Of a stretch of 35,733 nucleotides of DNA, positions 7,719 through 15,031 are shown piece by piece (position 1 is the stretch's first letter; the number at the start of each line of letters is the position of its first letter). A model generated the notes under the pieces. It worked only from the letters and a program-made list of their open reading frames with translations. It was not told the DNA's origin and ran no database searches. The position numbers and the translations under genes were made by a program. Source of the DNA: Faecalispora jeddahensis (lineage in GTDB: Bacteria; Bacillota; Clostridia; Oscillospirales; Acutalibacteraceae); NCBI RefSeq assembly GCF_000577335.1, contig NZ_CBYL010000036.1:1-35733 (forward strand), given 5' to 3'.

Positions 7719-7985
7719 TTAGGTCAGCGCCTTTTCGAGGCGCTCGATTTTTCCGCGCAGCCGCCGGTTTTCGGTGTTTATCTTGATAATCTCGTCAGTC
7801 AGACGCTCGGCGATAGAATTGCGGTTATAGCAGGCCGCGGGAACAACCTCGCAGAGATAAACCGGCCTTTTGCTATCGGTGAATGTACTTTCGGTCTGTT
7901 CTATCTGAAGAATAATCGCCGCGGAATCCCTGATCTGTTCCAAAGAATACAAAGAAAATCTGCTGTCGGGATGTGTTTTAACCAT
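7719..7985 (-). CDS. Hypothetical phage protein with coiled-coil tail
   Basis: 88 aa, ATG 7985, with GGAGGAG upstream. The last 25 residues (EIIKINTENRRLRGKIERLE) form a short coiled coil with leucines at heptad spacing. The first 60 residues are not recognisable. It lies between the SSB and primase genes, so a replication accessory role is possible but unproven. Confidence 0.6.
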   Translation of the reverse strand: MVKTHPDSRFSLYSLEQIRDSAAIILQIEQTESTFTDSKRPVYLCEVVPAACYNRNSIAERLTDEIIKINTENRRLRGKIERLEKALT

Positions 7986-8000
7986 GGTTTACTCCTCCTT

Positions 8001-8441
8001 TTAAAATGGCAAGTCGTCGTCCGTGGGAATCTCTTGGAAATCCCCCGGGCTGGGGTTAATATCAGGAGCCGAGGCGGTGTAAGGCTGATAACTGCGTCCC
8101 TGTGCCGTTTCGGTGTTATCCGATTTACTGCCACAGAAACTTACTTTATCCGCCACGATTTCAAAAGCCTTACGCTTGTTTCCGTCCTTGTCCTGATAGC
8201 TGCGAGTTTGAATCGAGCCCTGAACTGCAATTAACTGTCCTTTGCGGAAGTACTTGCACACGAACTCCGCAGTGGAACGCCACGCGACAATATCGATAAA
8301 ATCTGCCTGACGCTCTGCACCGGCCTTTTGATAATCACGGTCAACCGCAATCGTGAAGCTGGTGACGGCAATGTCACTGGTAGTGTGACGAAGTTCAGGG
8401 TCAGCAACCAGGCGGCCCATAAGTACGGAGGCGTTTAGCAT
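8001..8441 (-). CDS. ssb: Single-stranded DNA-binding protein
   Basis: 146 aa, ATG 8441. The OB-fold core is typical (MLNASVLMGRLVADPELRHT, FTIAVDRDYQ, ADFIDIVAWRSTAEFVCKYF, KGQLIAVQGSIQTRSYQDKDG). A flexible linker ends in the acidic tip DDDLPF, through which bacterial SSB recruits partner proteins. It belongs to the recombination/replication block of the phage and overlaps the preceding gene by 7 bases. Confidence 0.96.
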   Translation of the reverse strand: MLNASVLMGRLVADPELRHTTSDIAVTSFTIAVDRDYQKAGAERQADFIDIVAWRSTAEFVCKYFRKGQLIAVQGSIQTRSYQDKDGNKRKAFEIVADKVSFCGSKSDNTETAQGRSYQPYTASAPDINPSPGDFQEIPTDDDLPF

Positions 8442-8860
8442 GTGGCGGCCTCCTGTTCCCGTGCCTCTTCAATCAAGCAAGCCGCGGCTGCTTTTACTGT
8501 GTCGGGTGATGCATGTGGGTAAGCCCTGCGGATTGCGATTTTCAGCGCCTTTTTCAGCGTGGCGTTTTCAGTACCAGCCTGTACTAACAAATCACAATCA
8601 TGTTTCCAATCCTCTTTCATTCTGATATAAGCATTTCGCCATTCCTCTGATTCTGCTTTCAGCCGTTCCACCTCTGCGACCAGCGCGGGAATATCGGTGC
8701 GGGCGTGGGCGATAAAATCAGCGTTACCTTTTGCGTCCTCTCCAAAAAACAGCGCATGCCCGTTTGCGTCTGTTATCAGAGCAGATATTCCAACTTTCCA
8801 CGGCCCCGGCGTTGCCGCCTGCTCCCGTGCCTTAATCTCTGCAAGATATTCAGTATCCAT
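8435..8860 (-). CDS. Phage protein with AATPGPW motif
   Basis: 141 aa from ATG 8860, the second of two adjacent ATGs, preferred because GGAGG is 7 bases upstream. The N-terminus (MDTEYLAEIKAREQAATPGP, then W) and the segment NADFIAHARTDIPALVAEVE define a common phage family (Ea22-like layout) of unknown role. Its second half is a predicted coiled coil (VERLKAESEEWRNAYIRM) followed by a helical alanine-rich end. Confidence 0.7.
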   Translation of the reverse strand: MDTEYLAEIKAREQAATPGPWKVGISALITDANGHALFFGEDAKGNADFIAHARTDIPALVAEVERLKAESEEWRNAYIRMKEDWKHDCDLLVQAGTENATLKKALKIAIRRAYPHASPDTVKAAAACLIEEAREQEAATC

Positions 8861-9171
8861 CATTTTCCCTCCTGTTCCGGCTTGCGGGCGTAGGCAAGCC
8901 ATGTGCGCCCATAATCTGCAAAGTATAGATACATTACAGCATCATTCCATTGGCGTAGTGCTACACGGTTTCCGTCGATGATGCGCCATCCCGGTGTCCA
9001 CTTAATTTCGTGACCAGGTATTCCGCACACCCAAACCGGCTCATCATCCATCTGCCGCAACTGGTCCAGAGTCAGCGGCTTGTTTTCCGGGGCGGGGCGG
9101 CGGTTCAACTTTTCTTCCAATGCTTCTATGGCTTCATCCACATCTGACGGCCAAAGTGTTTTATAAGGCAT
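8860..9171 (-). CDS. Hypothetical phage protein, start uncertain
   Basis: 103 aa if begun at ATG 9171 (PYKTLWPSDVDEAIEALEEK, later LTLDQLRQMDDEPVWVCG and NDAVMYLYFADYGRTWLAYA). The DDEPVWV...W pattern is common in small phage proteins of unknown role. Position 9171 has no Shine-Dalgarno. The well-placed start is ATG 9214, in a different frame, which suggests either coupled re-initiation or a frameshift joining a Cys-containing N-terminus (MDELKPTGCARCGAEC) to this frame. Confidence 0.6.
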   Translation of the reverse strand: MPYKTLWPSDVDEAIEALEEKLNRRPAPENKPLTLDQLRQMDDEPVWVCGIPGHEIKWTPGWRIIDGNRVALRQWNDAVMYLYFADYGRTWLAYARKPEQEGK

Positions 9172-9214
9172 TCCGCGCCGCACCGCGCGCAACCGGTTGG
9201 TTTTAATTCATCCA
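9125..9214 (-). CDS. 29-codon Cys-containing micro-ORF
   Basis: ATG 9214 has GGAGG 7 bases upstream and overlaps the nuclease stop as TGATG, the same arrangement as true starts elsewhere in this operon. It reads MDELKPTGCARCGAECLIKH and stops 9 codons later. The CxxC...C pattern resembles the N-terminus of small zinc-ribbon phage proteins. It overlaps the following gene out of frame by about 47 bases, so it may be a leader peptide or the detached start of that gene. Confidence 0.4.
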
Positions 9215-9985
9215 TCACGCGCCCTCCCGATACTCAACAATTTCACTCAACACAGCGGTTTCCGCGCAGTAATCGCACTGCTCGCAGCGTTCTGCCTTGA
9301 TCTCTCCGCGCTTGATCGCGGCGAATCGGGGCGCTTCGTGCTTTACGATGTCAAGGCAATAATCCAGCCGTTCCGGAGCGATCTGGCCAATCTGCAAGCG
9401 GGTCGTTTTTTGCTTCGTGGCGGCCGCAATCATAAATGGTAGCGTGTCGCCGGTATTCTGCCGAACGATTTCTCGATATATGGCTCCTTGGAAATCATAG
9501 CCCCAGTTCATCCAGTACGGGCAGCGGTGCCCCTCAGCGTCGTTCCATGCGTCTTCCAAGTCTTTCATGATCTTGAGGTCGACGATCGCCCGCCCGGGGT
9601 GGAAACTGTCCACCTTAATTTTAAAAGGCACGCCCGCAATCTCGCCGATCATGATGACCTGCTTCTGGCCGGCCATGTACCGCATGAACATTTCGTCACG
9701 TTCAATGCGCTGGATGATCTGCTCTGCCTGCACATAGTCTGATTTCAGGCCGCCGTCCTTTTTAAACAGTGCTGGGTGCTTTGCTTTGAAAACATCGAGT
9801 GTTCCCTCGAAATAAGCGTCTACGAATGACCCGACCAGCAGCGCCGTGGTTTCTTCCTGCCGGTATTCGCCGCGGATTTCAGCGAGCGCGGCAGCAGGGC
9901 AAGCAAGGAAGGATTTGAACTGCGATGCCCCCATGTAGGCGAGCTGGTTTTCGGGGGAGAAGTAGTTTTCGGCGGTTAAAATCAC
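9215..9985 (-). CDS. PD-(D/E)XK exonuclease (RecE/exodeoxyribonuclease VIII-like)
   Basis: 256 aa from GTG 9985, which overlaps the previous stop as GTGA; a longer open frame upstream is only the antisense or out-of-frame reading of the neighbouring gene. The order MGASQFKSFLACPAAALAEI, GSFVDAYFEG, VPFKIKVDSFHPGRAIVDLK, then WGYDFQGAIYREI is that of RecE/YqaJ-related PDDEXK nucleases (catalytic D...DLK). A terminal Cys cluster, ERCEQCDYC, is also family-typical. It would resect double-stranded DNA ends for phage recombination, working with the neighbouring proteins and SSB. Confidence 0.88.
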   Translation of the reverse strand: MILTAENYFSPENQLAYMGASQFKSFLACPAAALAEIRGEYRQEETTALLVGSFVDAYFEGTLDVFKAKHPALFKKDGGLKSDYVQAEQIIQRIERDEMFMRYMAGQKQVIMIGEIAGVPFKIKVDSFHPGRAIVDLKIMKDLEDAWNDAEGHRCPYWMNWGYDFQGAIYREIVRQNTGDTLPFMIAAATKQKTTRLQIGQIAPERLDYCLDIVKHEAPRFAAIKRGEIKAERCEQCDYCAETAVLSEIVEYREGA

Positions 9986-10572
9986 AGCAACTCGCCATCC
10001 TCTCCGGCCGGGGCGGGCTGTTCCGGGGGTTCCGATGCTTCTGGTGCCAGAGGGTTGACCGGCTGTTCGGCCTTTTCTCTCTCTGCTCGTTTCTGAGCGC
10101 ACTCGGAGCAAAGCGGCTTGCCATATTTTTGCGCGGTATAATCCGCCATGGCCGGAGCCGTGTATTTCCCGAACGGCTGAATATCTTTGCCACAATCAGC
10201 ACAAACGGGTTTTTCCGGGGCCTTGATGTCCGGTTTATATGGCCTAATGCGGAGTGCGTCGACGACATCGCCAAAAGCTTTGACTTGTGCTACAAAAATC
10301 TGAATAGTGCAGCCGCGCCAGTCTTCAATGTACGGGGTTTTGTAGATTTTGCTGATTACCTTTGCATTCGTGACATTCAGCACCATAGGTTTTATGTCGC
10401 GCTCCATAAAGTGAACAACGGTGCATTCTTCCTTTTTCCCGTCAGAGCCGATGACCGTCTCTTCCCCGACAGATTTTATTGTGGCGATCAGATCCTGCCC
10501 CGGTTCGAGCGCATACGCGCCAAGGTAATCCGGGTTCTGGAGCTTCTTCCAGTGGGTTTTATGTTCAGGCAT
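9982..10572 (-). CDS. Conserved phage recombination-block protein with zinc ribbon
   Basis: 196 aa, ATG 10572 with AAGGAGGAC upstream. The N-terminal two thirds (THWKKLQNPDYLGAYALEPG, VHFMERDIKPMVLNVTNAKV, IQIFVAQVKAFGDVVDALRI) belong to a family found next to RecE-type nucleases in Firmicutes phages. A zinc ribbon follows (CADC...CSEC), then a Pro/Glu-rich flexible tail. DNA or RNA binding is plausible. Its reaction, if any, is unknown. Confidence 0.75.
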   Translation of the reverse strand: MPEHKTHWKKLQNPDYLGAYALEPGQDLIATIKSVGEETVIGSDGKKEECTVVHFMERDIKPMVLNVTNAKVISKIYKTPYIEDWRGCTIQIFVAQVKAFGDVVDALRIRPYKPDIKAPEKPVCADCGKDIQPFGKYTAPAMADYTAQKYGKPLCSECAQKRAEREKAEQPVNPLAPEASEPPEQPAPAGEDGELL

Positions 10573-10594
10573 ACTGTCCTCCTTGTAAAATCTT

Positions 10595-10616
10595 GGCGGC
10601 GGTTTTGTCCGCCGCC
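10595..10616 (-). terminator. 8-bp perfect hairpin between phage genes
   Basis: GGCGGCGG (10595-10602) pairs with CCGCCGCC (10609-10616) around a 6-base loop. On the leftward RNA the stem is followed by AAGATTTT, a weak U run, so it may be a partial terminator or a processing/stability element that separates expression of the upstream proteins from the nuclease block. Confidence 0.45.
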
Positions 10617-10628
10617 ATTCGTTTCCTC

Positions 10629-11357
10629 TTACGCCAAAATGATTACATCTTCCAGCAGCTGGCTCTTCAAGAAATCCTTAATTTCAAGGATCGCTTCATT
10701 TTTCCAAGCCGCACCGTCCGCCTCAAAGAGTGCTGCTGTTACGCCACGCTGTTCATCCTTGCGAACACGGAACACAAAGGCGCTCTCCGGCTGTTCGATC
10801 TCCGCGAATGTGCGGAAGGGACGCAGATAGACCGGATTCGGCACAGGAACGCTTTTCGCAAGAGAAACGCCACTCTTGGCTGTCACTCGCTGGGTAACAC
10901 CATCGTCCTGCTGCTTTACGGCAGTATCATCCTGCACAGACCCAATGAATTCCAGCAGGCTTGCCGTGCTTTCACCCTGCACGAATAAGGACTGCAGGTT
11001 GATGATAAACTGCTCCACGCTCATAAACTGACCAAACGGGAATTTGCAGCCGTCAATAGTGGCAGACACAAGGGAATCGCGCTTCTTATCAGCGTTCAGC
11101 TCCTTGTAGAGCTTTACACAATTGTGACCAACAACGTGCACAATAAATTTTCCGGTGCCATTCAGGGCCGCATCATCTGCCTGACTTGTTATGTAGTCAA
11201 CGACAGACGTAAGGGTACTAGTATCCAGGGCGGAAGCGGTAATGGCCCGCGGCAAGGCGGTCATGTCCTTATCAGTAAACTTTCGGCCGGAATAATCAAT
11301 CTCGTGGGGCGCAGCTTGTTCCAGAATCCCGTTCAAAAAATCTCTTGTCATATCCAT
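10629..11357 (-). CDS. Conserved phage protein (DUF2303-like layout)
   Basis: 242 aa, ATG 11357 (or ATG 11351) with AAGGAG upstream. The order of an aliphatic/DYS segment (ALDTSTLTSVVDYITS), a beta strand (KFIVHVVGHNCVKLYKELNA) and the FGQFMSVEQFIINLQSLFVQ segment resembles DUF2303/YfdQ proteins, which lie in early operons of temperate phages. The match is by general pattern only. The C-terminal part (FVFRVRKDEQRGVTAALFEA) is predicted beta. Function unknown. Confidence 0.65.
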   Translation of the reverse strand: MDMTRDFLNGILEQAAPHEIDYSGRKFTDKDMTALPRAITASALDTSTLTSVVDYITSQADDAALNGTGKFIVHVVGHNCVKLYKELNADKKRDSLVSATIDGCKFPFGQFMSVEQFIINLQSLFVQGESTASLLEFIGSVQDDTAVKQQDDGVTQRVTAKSGVSLAKSVPVPNPVYLRPFRTFAEIEQPESAFVFRVRKDEQRGVTAALFEADGAAWKNEAILEIKDFLKSQLLEDVIILA

Positions 11358-11383
11358 GTTGATAATCTCCTTTTCAATTTAAA

Positions 11384-11749
11384 TTAAGCGTTTTTAACGA
11401 TACGAAGGGCGGGCGGTTCGGCCTGTTCACTGCCGTTCATGTTCTGCTGACCGGGAACCTGCGGAACCATTTCGTAAGCCGTGGCTTCTTCACCCTCGCC
11501 AGTGAGGAACAGAGCAGTTGTAACCGGGTTTGTAGGCTCCAACTTAGATTTTGCAACCACATTCACGCTGATCTGCTGACGCTCAGTATCCGGGGTAAAT
11601 TCTACCGTGAGAGTGAGGGTGCGCTTTTTGGTGGGGCTGGTGTTGACGTCCTGAATATTTTCAATGACTTTCGCCATTTCATAGTCAGCACGTTCCATAA
11701 TGGCGCCGCGCGCCATTTCAAGGATTGACTTCTGATTTTTGTTGTCCAT
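11384..11749 (-). CDS. Phage protein of the so-called replication terminator family
   Basis: 121 aa from ATG 11749, with GAGGAAAAA upstream. The motif GAIMERADYEMAKVIENIQD, then VNTSPTKKRTLTLTVEFTP and NVVAKSKLEPTNPVTTALFL, matches a small phage family that databases often name replication terminator protein. That name is not backed by function as far as I know. It precedes the DUF2303-like gene in the operon. Confidence 0.7.
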   Translation of the reverse strand: MDNKNQKSILEMARGAIMERADYEMAKVIENIQDVNTSPTKKRTLTLTVEFTPDTERQQISVNVVAKSKLEPTNPVTTALFLTGEGEEATAYEMVPQVPGQQNMNGSEQAEPPALRIVKNA

Positions 11750-11750
11750 T

Positions 11751-11990
11751 CTATTTTTCCTCCGTTTCAATTTGTTCTACCGTGAAATACCCAACCGCTC
11801 TCCATCCACCAACTACAACCGTTCCGTGAATAGGATATTGTGAATCTTTGGTGTCAAAGTCAATTTCCGACGAAAGTAAAGCACCTCGAACCATTCCGTA
11901 AAGATCGAGATAGGCCGGCTCGTCCTCAAACGTTTTTTCAGAGCACAGTTTATTTCTACCGACATTTTGCATTATGACTTTGTATTTCAC
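11751..11990 (-). CDS. Hypothetical phage protein
   Basis: 79 aa from GTG 11990, which overlaps the ATPase stop as GTGA. It is beta-rich (YKVIMQNVGRNKLCSEKTFE, GTVVVGGWRAVGYFTVEQIE) with no recognised motif. Position and coupling suggest an accessory role to the ATPase. Confidence 0.55.
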   Translation of the reverse strand: MKYKVIMQNVGRNKLCSEKTFEDEPAYLDLYGMVRGALLSSEIDFDTKDSQYPIHGTVVVGGWRAVGYFTVEQIETEEK

Positions 11991-13420
11991 AGCTCCGTCA
12001 CCTGCAATTCATCGTCGTTAGTGGTCCTCGTCGCTATGAATTGCAGCCCCTTGGCCTTGCACTTCGCGTACAGCGCTGCCCGGCTCTCGTCATCCAGACG
12101 CTCGGTACCGTCAATCAGGATAATCTGCAAACCGGACGGATTTGAGATAGCCACATCGACGCACAAATCCAGTTTTTCGCCATCCGAAAGGTTCGAGAGT
12201 GGTAGACCGCGCACCAGAGGAATACCGTTTTCGACCGTGAGCCCCTCGACCGGAATTTTTGCTTCTTTCAAAATTTGCCCCGGCAGTTTGCGGGCCAGTT
12301 CAATTTTTTCGGTGAGGGCATCGGATTGCACCTGTAATTCATCAACCTCTTTTTGGGTTTTCACCATTCGGTAATACTCGTTGAGGTGCTTTTTCATCGC
12401 CTCGGCGGTGTCAATTTCGGCCTGCAGGGCGGTGGCATCGGTCGGCTGCCGATCGGCGTATTCGTTGGCGACGCCAGTATCAGCATCCAGCCTGGCCTTG
12501 GCGACTTCATAATCAGCTTTGGCTACCGCGACCTTATCCTGCAACTTGGAATCCAGTGTGGTAAGCTTGTCCTCGGCGGCACGAATCTCGGCTTTCAGGC
12601 GCTCAATGGTCTTTTCCAAGCCCTCACGCTCGGCACTGATAGCATCTTTAGCGTTGCTGATCGCAATATCCCGATCGGCCTGAATACCGCGCAGTTTGTT
12701 ATCGTAGCTATCCCGGAACATCTTGGCGCGCTGAATTTTGCCGTTCTCCTGCTGAATTTTATTCAACTCCTGATATTTCACGCCGGTGTCGTACGCCTCC
12801 CATTTTTCAGCATTGAAGCCGTCGGGAATGCTGGCGGCGATTTCCTCGGCCATTTTCCGCTTGAACAGCTTTTCGGAATTGATCTGCTGCCGGGTAAGAT
12901 AGTAAACGCCATTCTCTGCCTGAATCTGATTGAGGACAGAGAGAATGTTCTGCTGCCAATCGACGCCCTTCGGGATCTCTCCGAACCATTCTTGGATGGT
13001 GCTCATATTCCATTTGTAATCGATTAGATTCAGAATAATCCGGTTCTGCTCGGCAATAGGTTTGCTGATAAATTCGACCGGGTTTAGCTGTAGCGGCGTG
13101 ATGATATCATTCAGGAATGTTTGCGGCCGGGGAACGTTCAACCCGTTTTCTTTCAGGTTGAGGGAAGAAGTGTCGAGCCCGGCTTTCTGCCGCCGGTCAA
13201 TGTGGAGGCCGGTATCCGTTTCGATGATGATTTCTGCCTCGTCCGCACCCTGTTTGACGATATAGTCCCGGTCGGAACGGTTGGTCAGAGCATATCGAAT
13301 CGCGTCCAGTACTGATGATTTTCCGGTGCCCTTGCGACCAGTCAGCTCTACTGATTTGTCGGACAACTGAGTTTCGGACACGCCAAACGCGGTGCGAATC
13401 TTGATAAGACTGGTTTTCAT
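11987..13420 (-). CDS. SMC/RecF-like AAA ATPase
   Basis: 477 aa, ATG 13420 overlapping the previous stop. Walker A GRKGTGKSS lies at 28-36. A coiled-coil middle follows (about 190-385, rich in EKTIERLKAEIRAAEDKLTT-type heptads), then the ABC signature LSDGE (411-415) and a Walker B strand IILIDG near 433-438. After the Walker B aspartate the usual Glu is replaced by Gly; related phage ATPases, as I recall them, show the same change. It resembles a small SbcC/Rad50-like protein and is placed with the PDDEXK nuclease, so an SbcCD-like end-processing role is likely. Confidence 0.85.
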   Translation of the reverse strand: MKTSLIKIRTAFGVSETQLSDKSVELTGRKGTGKSSVLDAIRYALTNRSDRDYIVKQGADEAEIIIETDTGLHIDRRQKAGLDTSSLNLKENGLNVPRPQTFLNDIITPLQLNPVEFISKPIAEQNRIILNLIDYKWNMSTIQEWFGEIPKGVDWQQNILSVLNQIQAENGVYYLTRQQINSEKLFKRKMAEEIAASIPDGFNAEKWEAYDTGVKYQELNKIQQENGKIQRAKMFRDSYDNKLRGIQADRDIAISNAKDAISAEREGLEKTIERLKAEIRAAEDKLTTLDSKLQDKVAVAKADYEVAKARLDADTGVANEYADRQPTDATALQAEIDTAEAMKKHLNEYYRMVKTQKEVDELQVQSDALTEKIELARKLPGQILKEAKIPVEGLTVENGIPLVRGLPLSNLSDGEKLDLCVDVAISNPSGLQIILIDGTERLDDESRAALYAKCKAKGLQFIATRTTNDDELQVTEL

Positions 13421-13638
13421 CCCGCCGCCTCCATTTCCTCCAAATGAGCCCTCATTTCCATGATCTCGCGGTCAATGTTGGCTCGCTTCTCGTTATACCG
13501 CTTATCGATCAGTTCGATGTGAGACAGATCAATAAACCGGCAGCTGCGCAGCGCGGCCATGGTGGAGGCCTGCTCGTCCCTTACCTGATCGCGCCGCGCG
13601 GTAAGGGACTCGATAGCTCGCTTTATGTTCTCTTGCAT
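13417..13638 (-). CDS. Small coiled-coil phage protein
   Basis: 73 aa, ATG 13638, with AGAGAGGA upstream. The whole sequence is predicted helical (RAIESLTARRDQVRDEQAST, NEKRANIDREIMEMRAHLEE). It overlaps the ATPase start by 4 bases and is probably translated with it; it could be a partner of the ATPase coiled coil. Confidence 0.6.
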   Translation of the reverse strand: MQENIKRAIESLTARRDQVRDEQASTMAALRSCRFIDLSHIELIDKRYNEKRANIDREIMEMRAHLEEMEAAG

Positions 13639-13681
13639 CTTGACAAATCCTCTCTTTCAGATTAGTATGTGTGTAGAATAT

Positions 13682-13744
13682 TTACTTGTGCGCCGCTTCC
13701 TGATGGCAGTCAGGGGCGGCCTTTTTCTTTGCCTTCGAGTGCAT
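13682..13744 (-). CDS. 20-codon basic peptide
   Basis: ATG 13744 has AGGAG 8 bases upstream and reads MHSKAKKKAAPDCHQEAAHK, then TAA. The start context and the lack of any other gene in 13639-13870 argue for translation. Similar tiny lysine-rich ORFs are common in this part of Clostridia phages. No function can be given. Confidence 0.45.
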   Translation of the reverse strand: MHSKAKKKAAPDCHQEAAHK

Positions 13745-13870
13745 CTTGATTTCTCCTATGTTATGGGAATCATTTTAATGTGACTTCGAGTTTTTGTGTG
13801 CGCTGATGTTACGAAATGTCCTTTTTATGTCATGAAATCATGGTTTTGCCTGTGTACTGCCACTTGACAT

Positions 13871-14017
13871 TCATAAATGCTTTTTGTTCAGGGCATCTTC
13901 CGTGATTTTAAAGCCCTTTCTGATCTGGCGCTTGATCCGGCGTATCTGGATATGCTGTACCAGCGCGACCAGGGCGAGGGCGGCGAATGATACTGCGAGG
14001 GCGGTTGTGATGGGCAT
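13871..14017 (-). CDS. Small single-pass membrane protein
   Basis: 48 aa from ATG 14017, with GGAGG 8 bases upstream. An N-terminal hydrophobic segment (TALAVSFAALALVALVQHI) is followed by a strongly basic stretch (QIRRIKRQIRKGFK) and a short tail, predicting an N-out, C-in membrane peptide. It begins 17 bases after the methyltransferase stop. A regulatory or superinfection-related membrane role is possible but unsupported. Confidence 0.6.
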   Translation of the reverse strand: MPITTALAVSFAALALVALVQHIQIRRIKRQIRKGFKITEDALNKKHL

Positions 14018-14034
14018 GGGTTAATCCTCCTCTC

Positions 14035-14645
14035 CTATCGATTTGCTTTGAAAAATGCCTGAGCGAAGCCGGGCGGGGTGATTGCGCGAATGGCGGCCCT
14101 ACGGGCAGTACCTGTAAATTGTGATACATAGCCTTTGTATTCTTCCGGGCATTTCGGGGCCGCCCACCGGGCAGCATGGCGATACTCTCTCTCTCTTGCA
14201 GTCCGGGGGGCTTTTCCATGACCGTGGGGCTTGGAAAATTGTAATACCCCCATAAATCGGTGGGTTTGTCCTGATCGGCACCGTACCACCATTGCCGTAT
14301 TGTATGGCGCGGGATTCCAAGAAACTGCCTTAAGAAGCCAACCGGGTTTTCAAGGGCCCAGAATTTCAGGTTTCCGTCCATTCGGCTTTTCCAGATGATC
14401 TGTAAGCAAGCTTCGACAACTTTCATTCCGCCCTCAAAATCCCGCGGGCGGCTGCCTTTTGCAAGGCTAAACTCCGTACACGGCGGCGCTGCCAGTATGC
14501 CGTAAACATTTTCCGGCGGCTCATATGTAAGCACATCGTAGTCAGGTAAGGTTATCAATCTGACATCATACCCGGCATCCCGGTATGGCTTACTCCATGA
14601 GCCTGTCCCGCCGCAAAGGTCGAGGATTATCTTATCTTGGCTGAT
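14035..14645 (-). pseudogene. DNA cytosine-5 methyltransferase, frameshifted and without a normal start
   Basis: Motif I DLCGGTGSW, motif IV APPCTEFS (catalytic PC) and motif VI ENP are intact (ILAAPPCTEFSLAKGSRPRD, LKFWALENPVGFLRQFLGIP, DKPTDLWGYYNFPSP). After GLQERE the frame is lost: the expected C-terminus (HAARWAAPKCPEEYKGY, then AIRAITPPGFAQAFFKANR) continues in another frame to the TAG at 14035. The shift point is a (CT)6 tract at 14185-14196; one AG unit less restores a single frame. The Shine-Dalgarno AGGAG is followed by ATC (14645), where ATG would be expected. It is either decaying or phase-variable, and would modify phage or host DNA if restored. Confidence 0.8.
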
Positions 14646-14817
14646 GGTGGTTCACTCCTTTCTGCCGGCGCTGGATTTCGCGGCGGATCTCTTTTAATCG
14701 AACTTTGATGCTCTGCTCTTTAATCTGCAGGTCGACAGCGCCGTTCTGTAAATCTGAAAGACTGACTTTTTTAAGCGCGGCTTTGTAATCAAGTATGCTG
14801 GTGATAGGAGCGTGCAC
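14632..14817 (-). CDS. Small helical phage protein
   Basis: 61 aa from GTG 14817. The second half is a basic coiled coil (LQIKEQSIKVRLKEIRREIQ). GTG 14817 lacks a Shine-Dalgarno, while AAAGGAGG sits 5 bases before an in-frame ATT at 14835, so the protein may begin six residues earlier with ITDTNL. The 3' end overlaps the methyltransferase start by 14 bases. Confidence 0.55.
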   Translation of the reverse strand: MHAPITSILDYKAALKKVSLSDLQNGAVDLQIKEQSIKVRLKEIRREIQRRQKGVNHHQPR

Positions 14818-15031
14818 TAAATTGGTATCCGTAATTACTACCTCCTTTCCGCCGGCCTTCGCCGGCGCTATTGCTTAAAAGTACGCTCGAGCTCAAAAAT
14901 TGCCCACCGATGCACGGCCGCGGTGTCAGGGTCTTTTTTCTCAACCTTGTGTAGCAGATCATACAGACGATCAATGCGCTTTTGTTCTAATGGCATGGAA
15001 ATGCTCCTTTCCGTCGGCCTGCGCCGGCACT
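14655..15031 (-). repeat. Repeated hairpin plus Shine-Dalgarno module
   Basis: Two 28-base copies at 14842-14869 and 15004-15031 differ at 3 positions; a shortened copy lies at 14655-14672. On the leftward RNA each full copy forms a GC stem (GCCGGC/GCCGGC or a close variant) directly before GGAAAGGAG, the ribosome site of the next gene. The copies may come from duplication of a gene-start cassette and may tune translation. Confidence 0.55.
14868..14996 (-). CDS. Small phage protein
   Basis: 42 aa from ATG 14996, with AAAGGAG 7 bases upstream. It reads MPLEQKRIDRLYDLLHKVEK, then KDPDTAAVHRWAIFELE, a helical charged sequence that looks like a widespread small phage family of unknown role. It lies between two copies of the hairpin/ribosome-site repeat and overlaps the zinc-ribbon gene by 26 bases. 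Confidence 0.6.
   Translation of the reverse strand: MPLEQKRIDRLYDLLHKVEKKDPDTAAVHRWAIFELERTFKQ

Noticed and set aside
9925-10830. 301-codon open frame on the plus strand
   Set aside because: Antisense to three well-supported phage genes; Arg/Phe-rich translation without motifs.
13908-14034. C-terminal extension of the methyltransferase in its original frame
   Set aside because: The frame after the AG tract gives non-family sequence and overlaps the small membrane protein gene with its own ribosome site.
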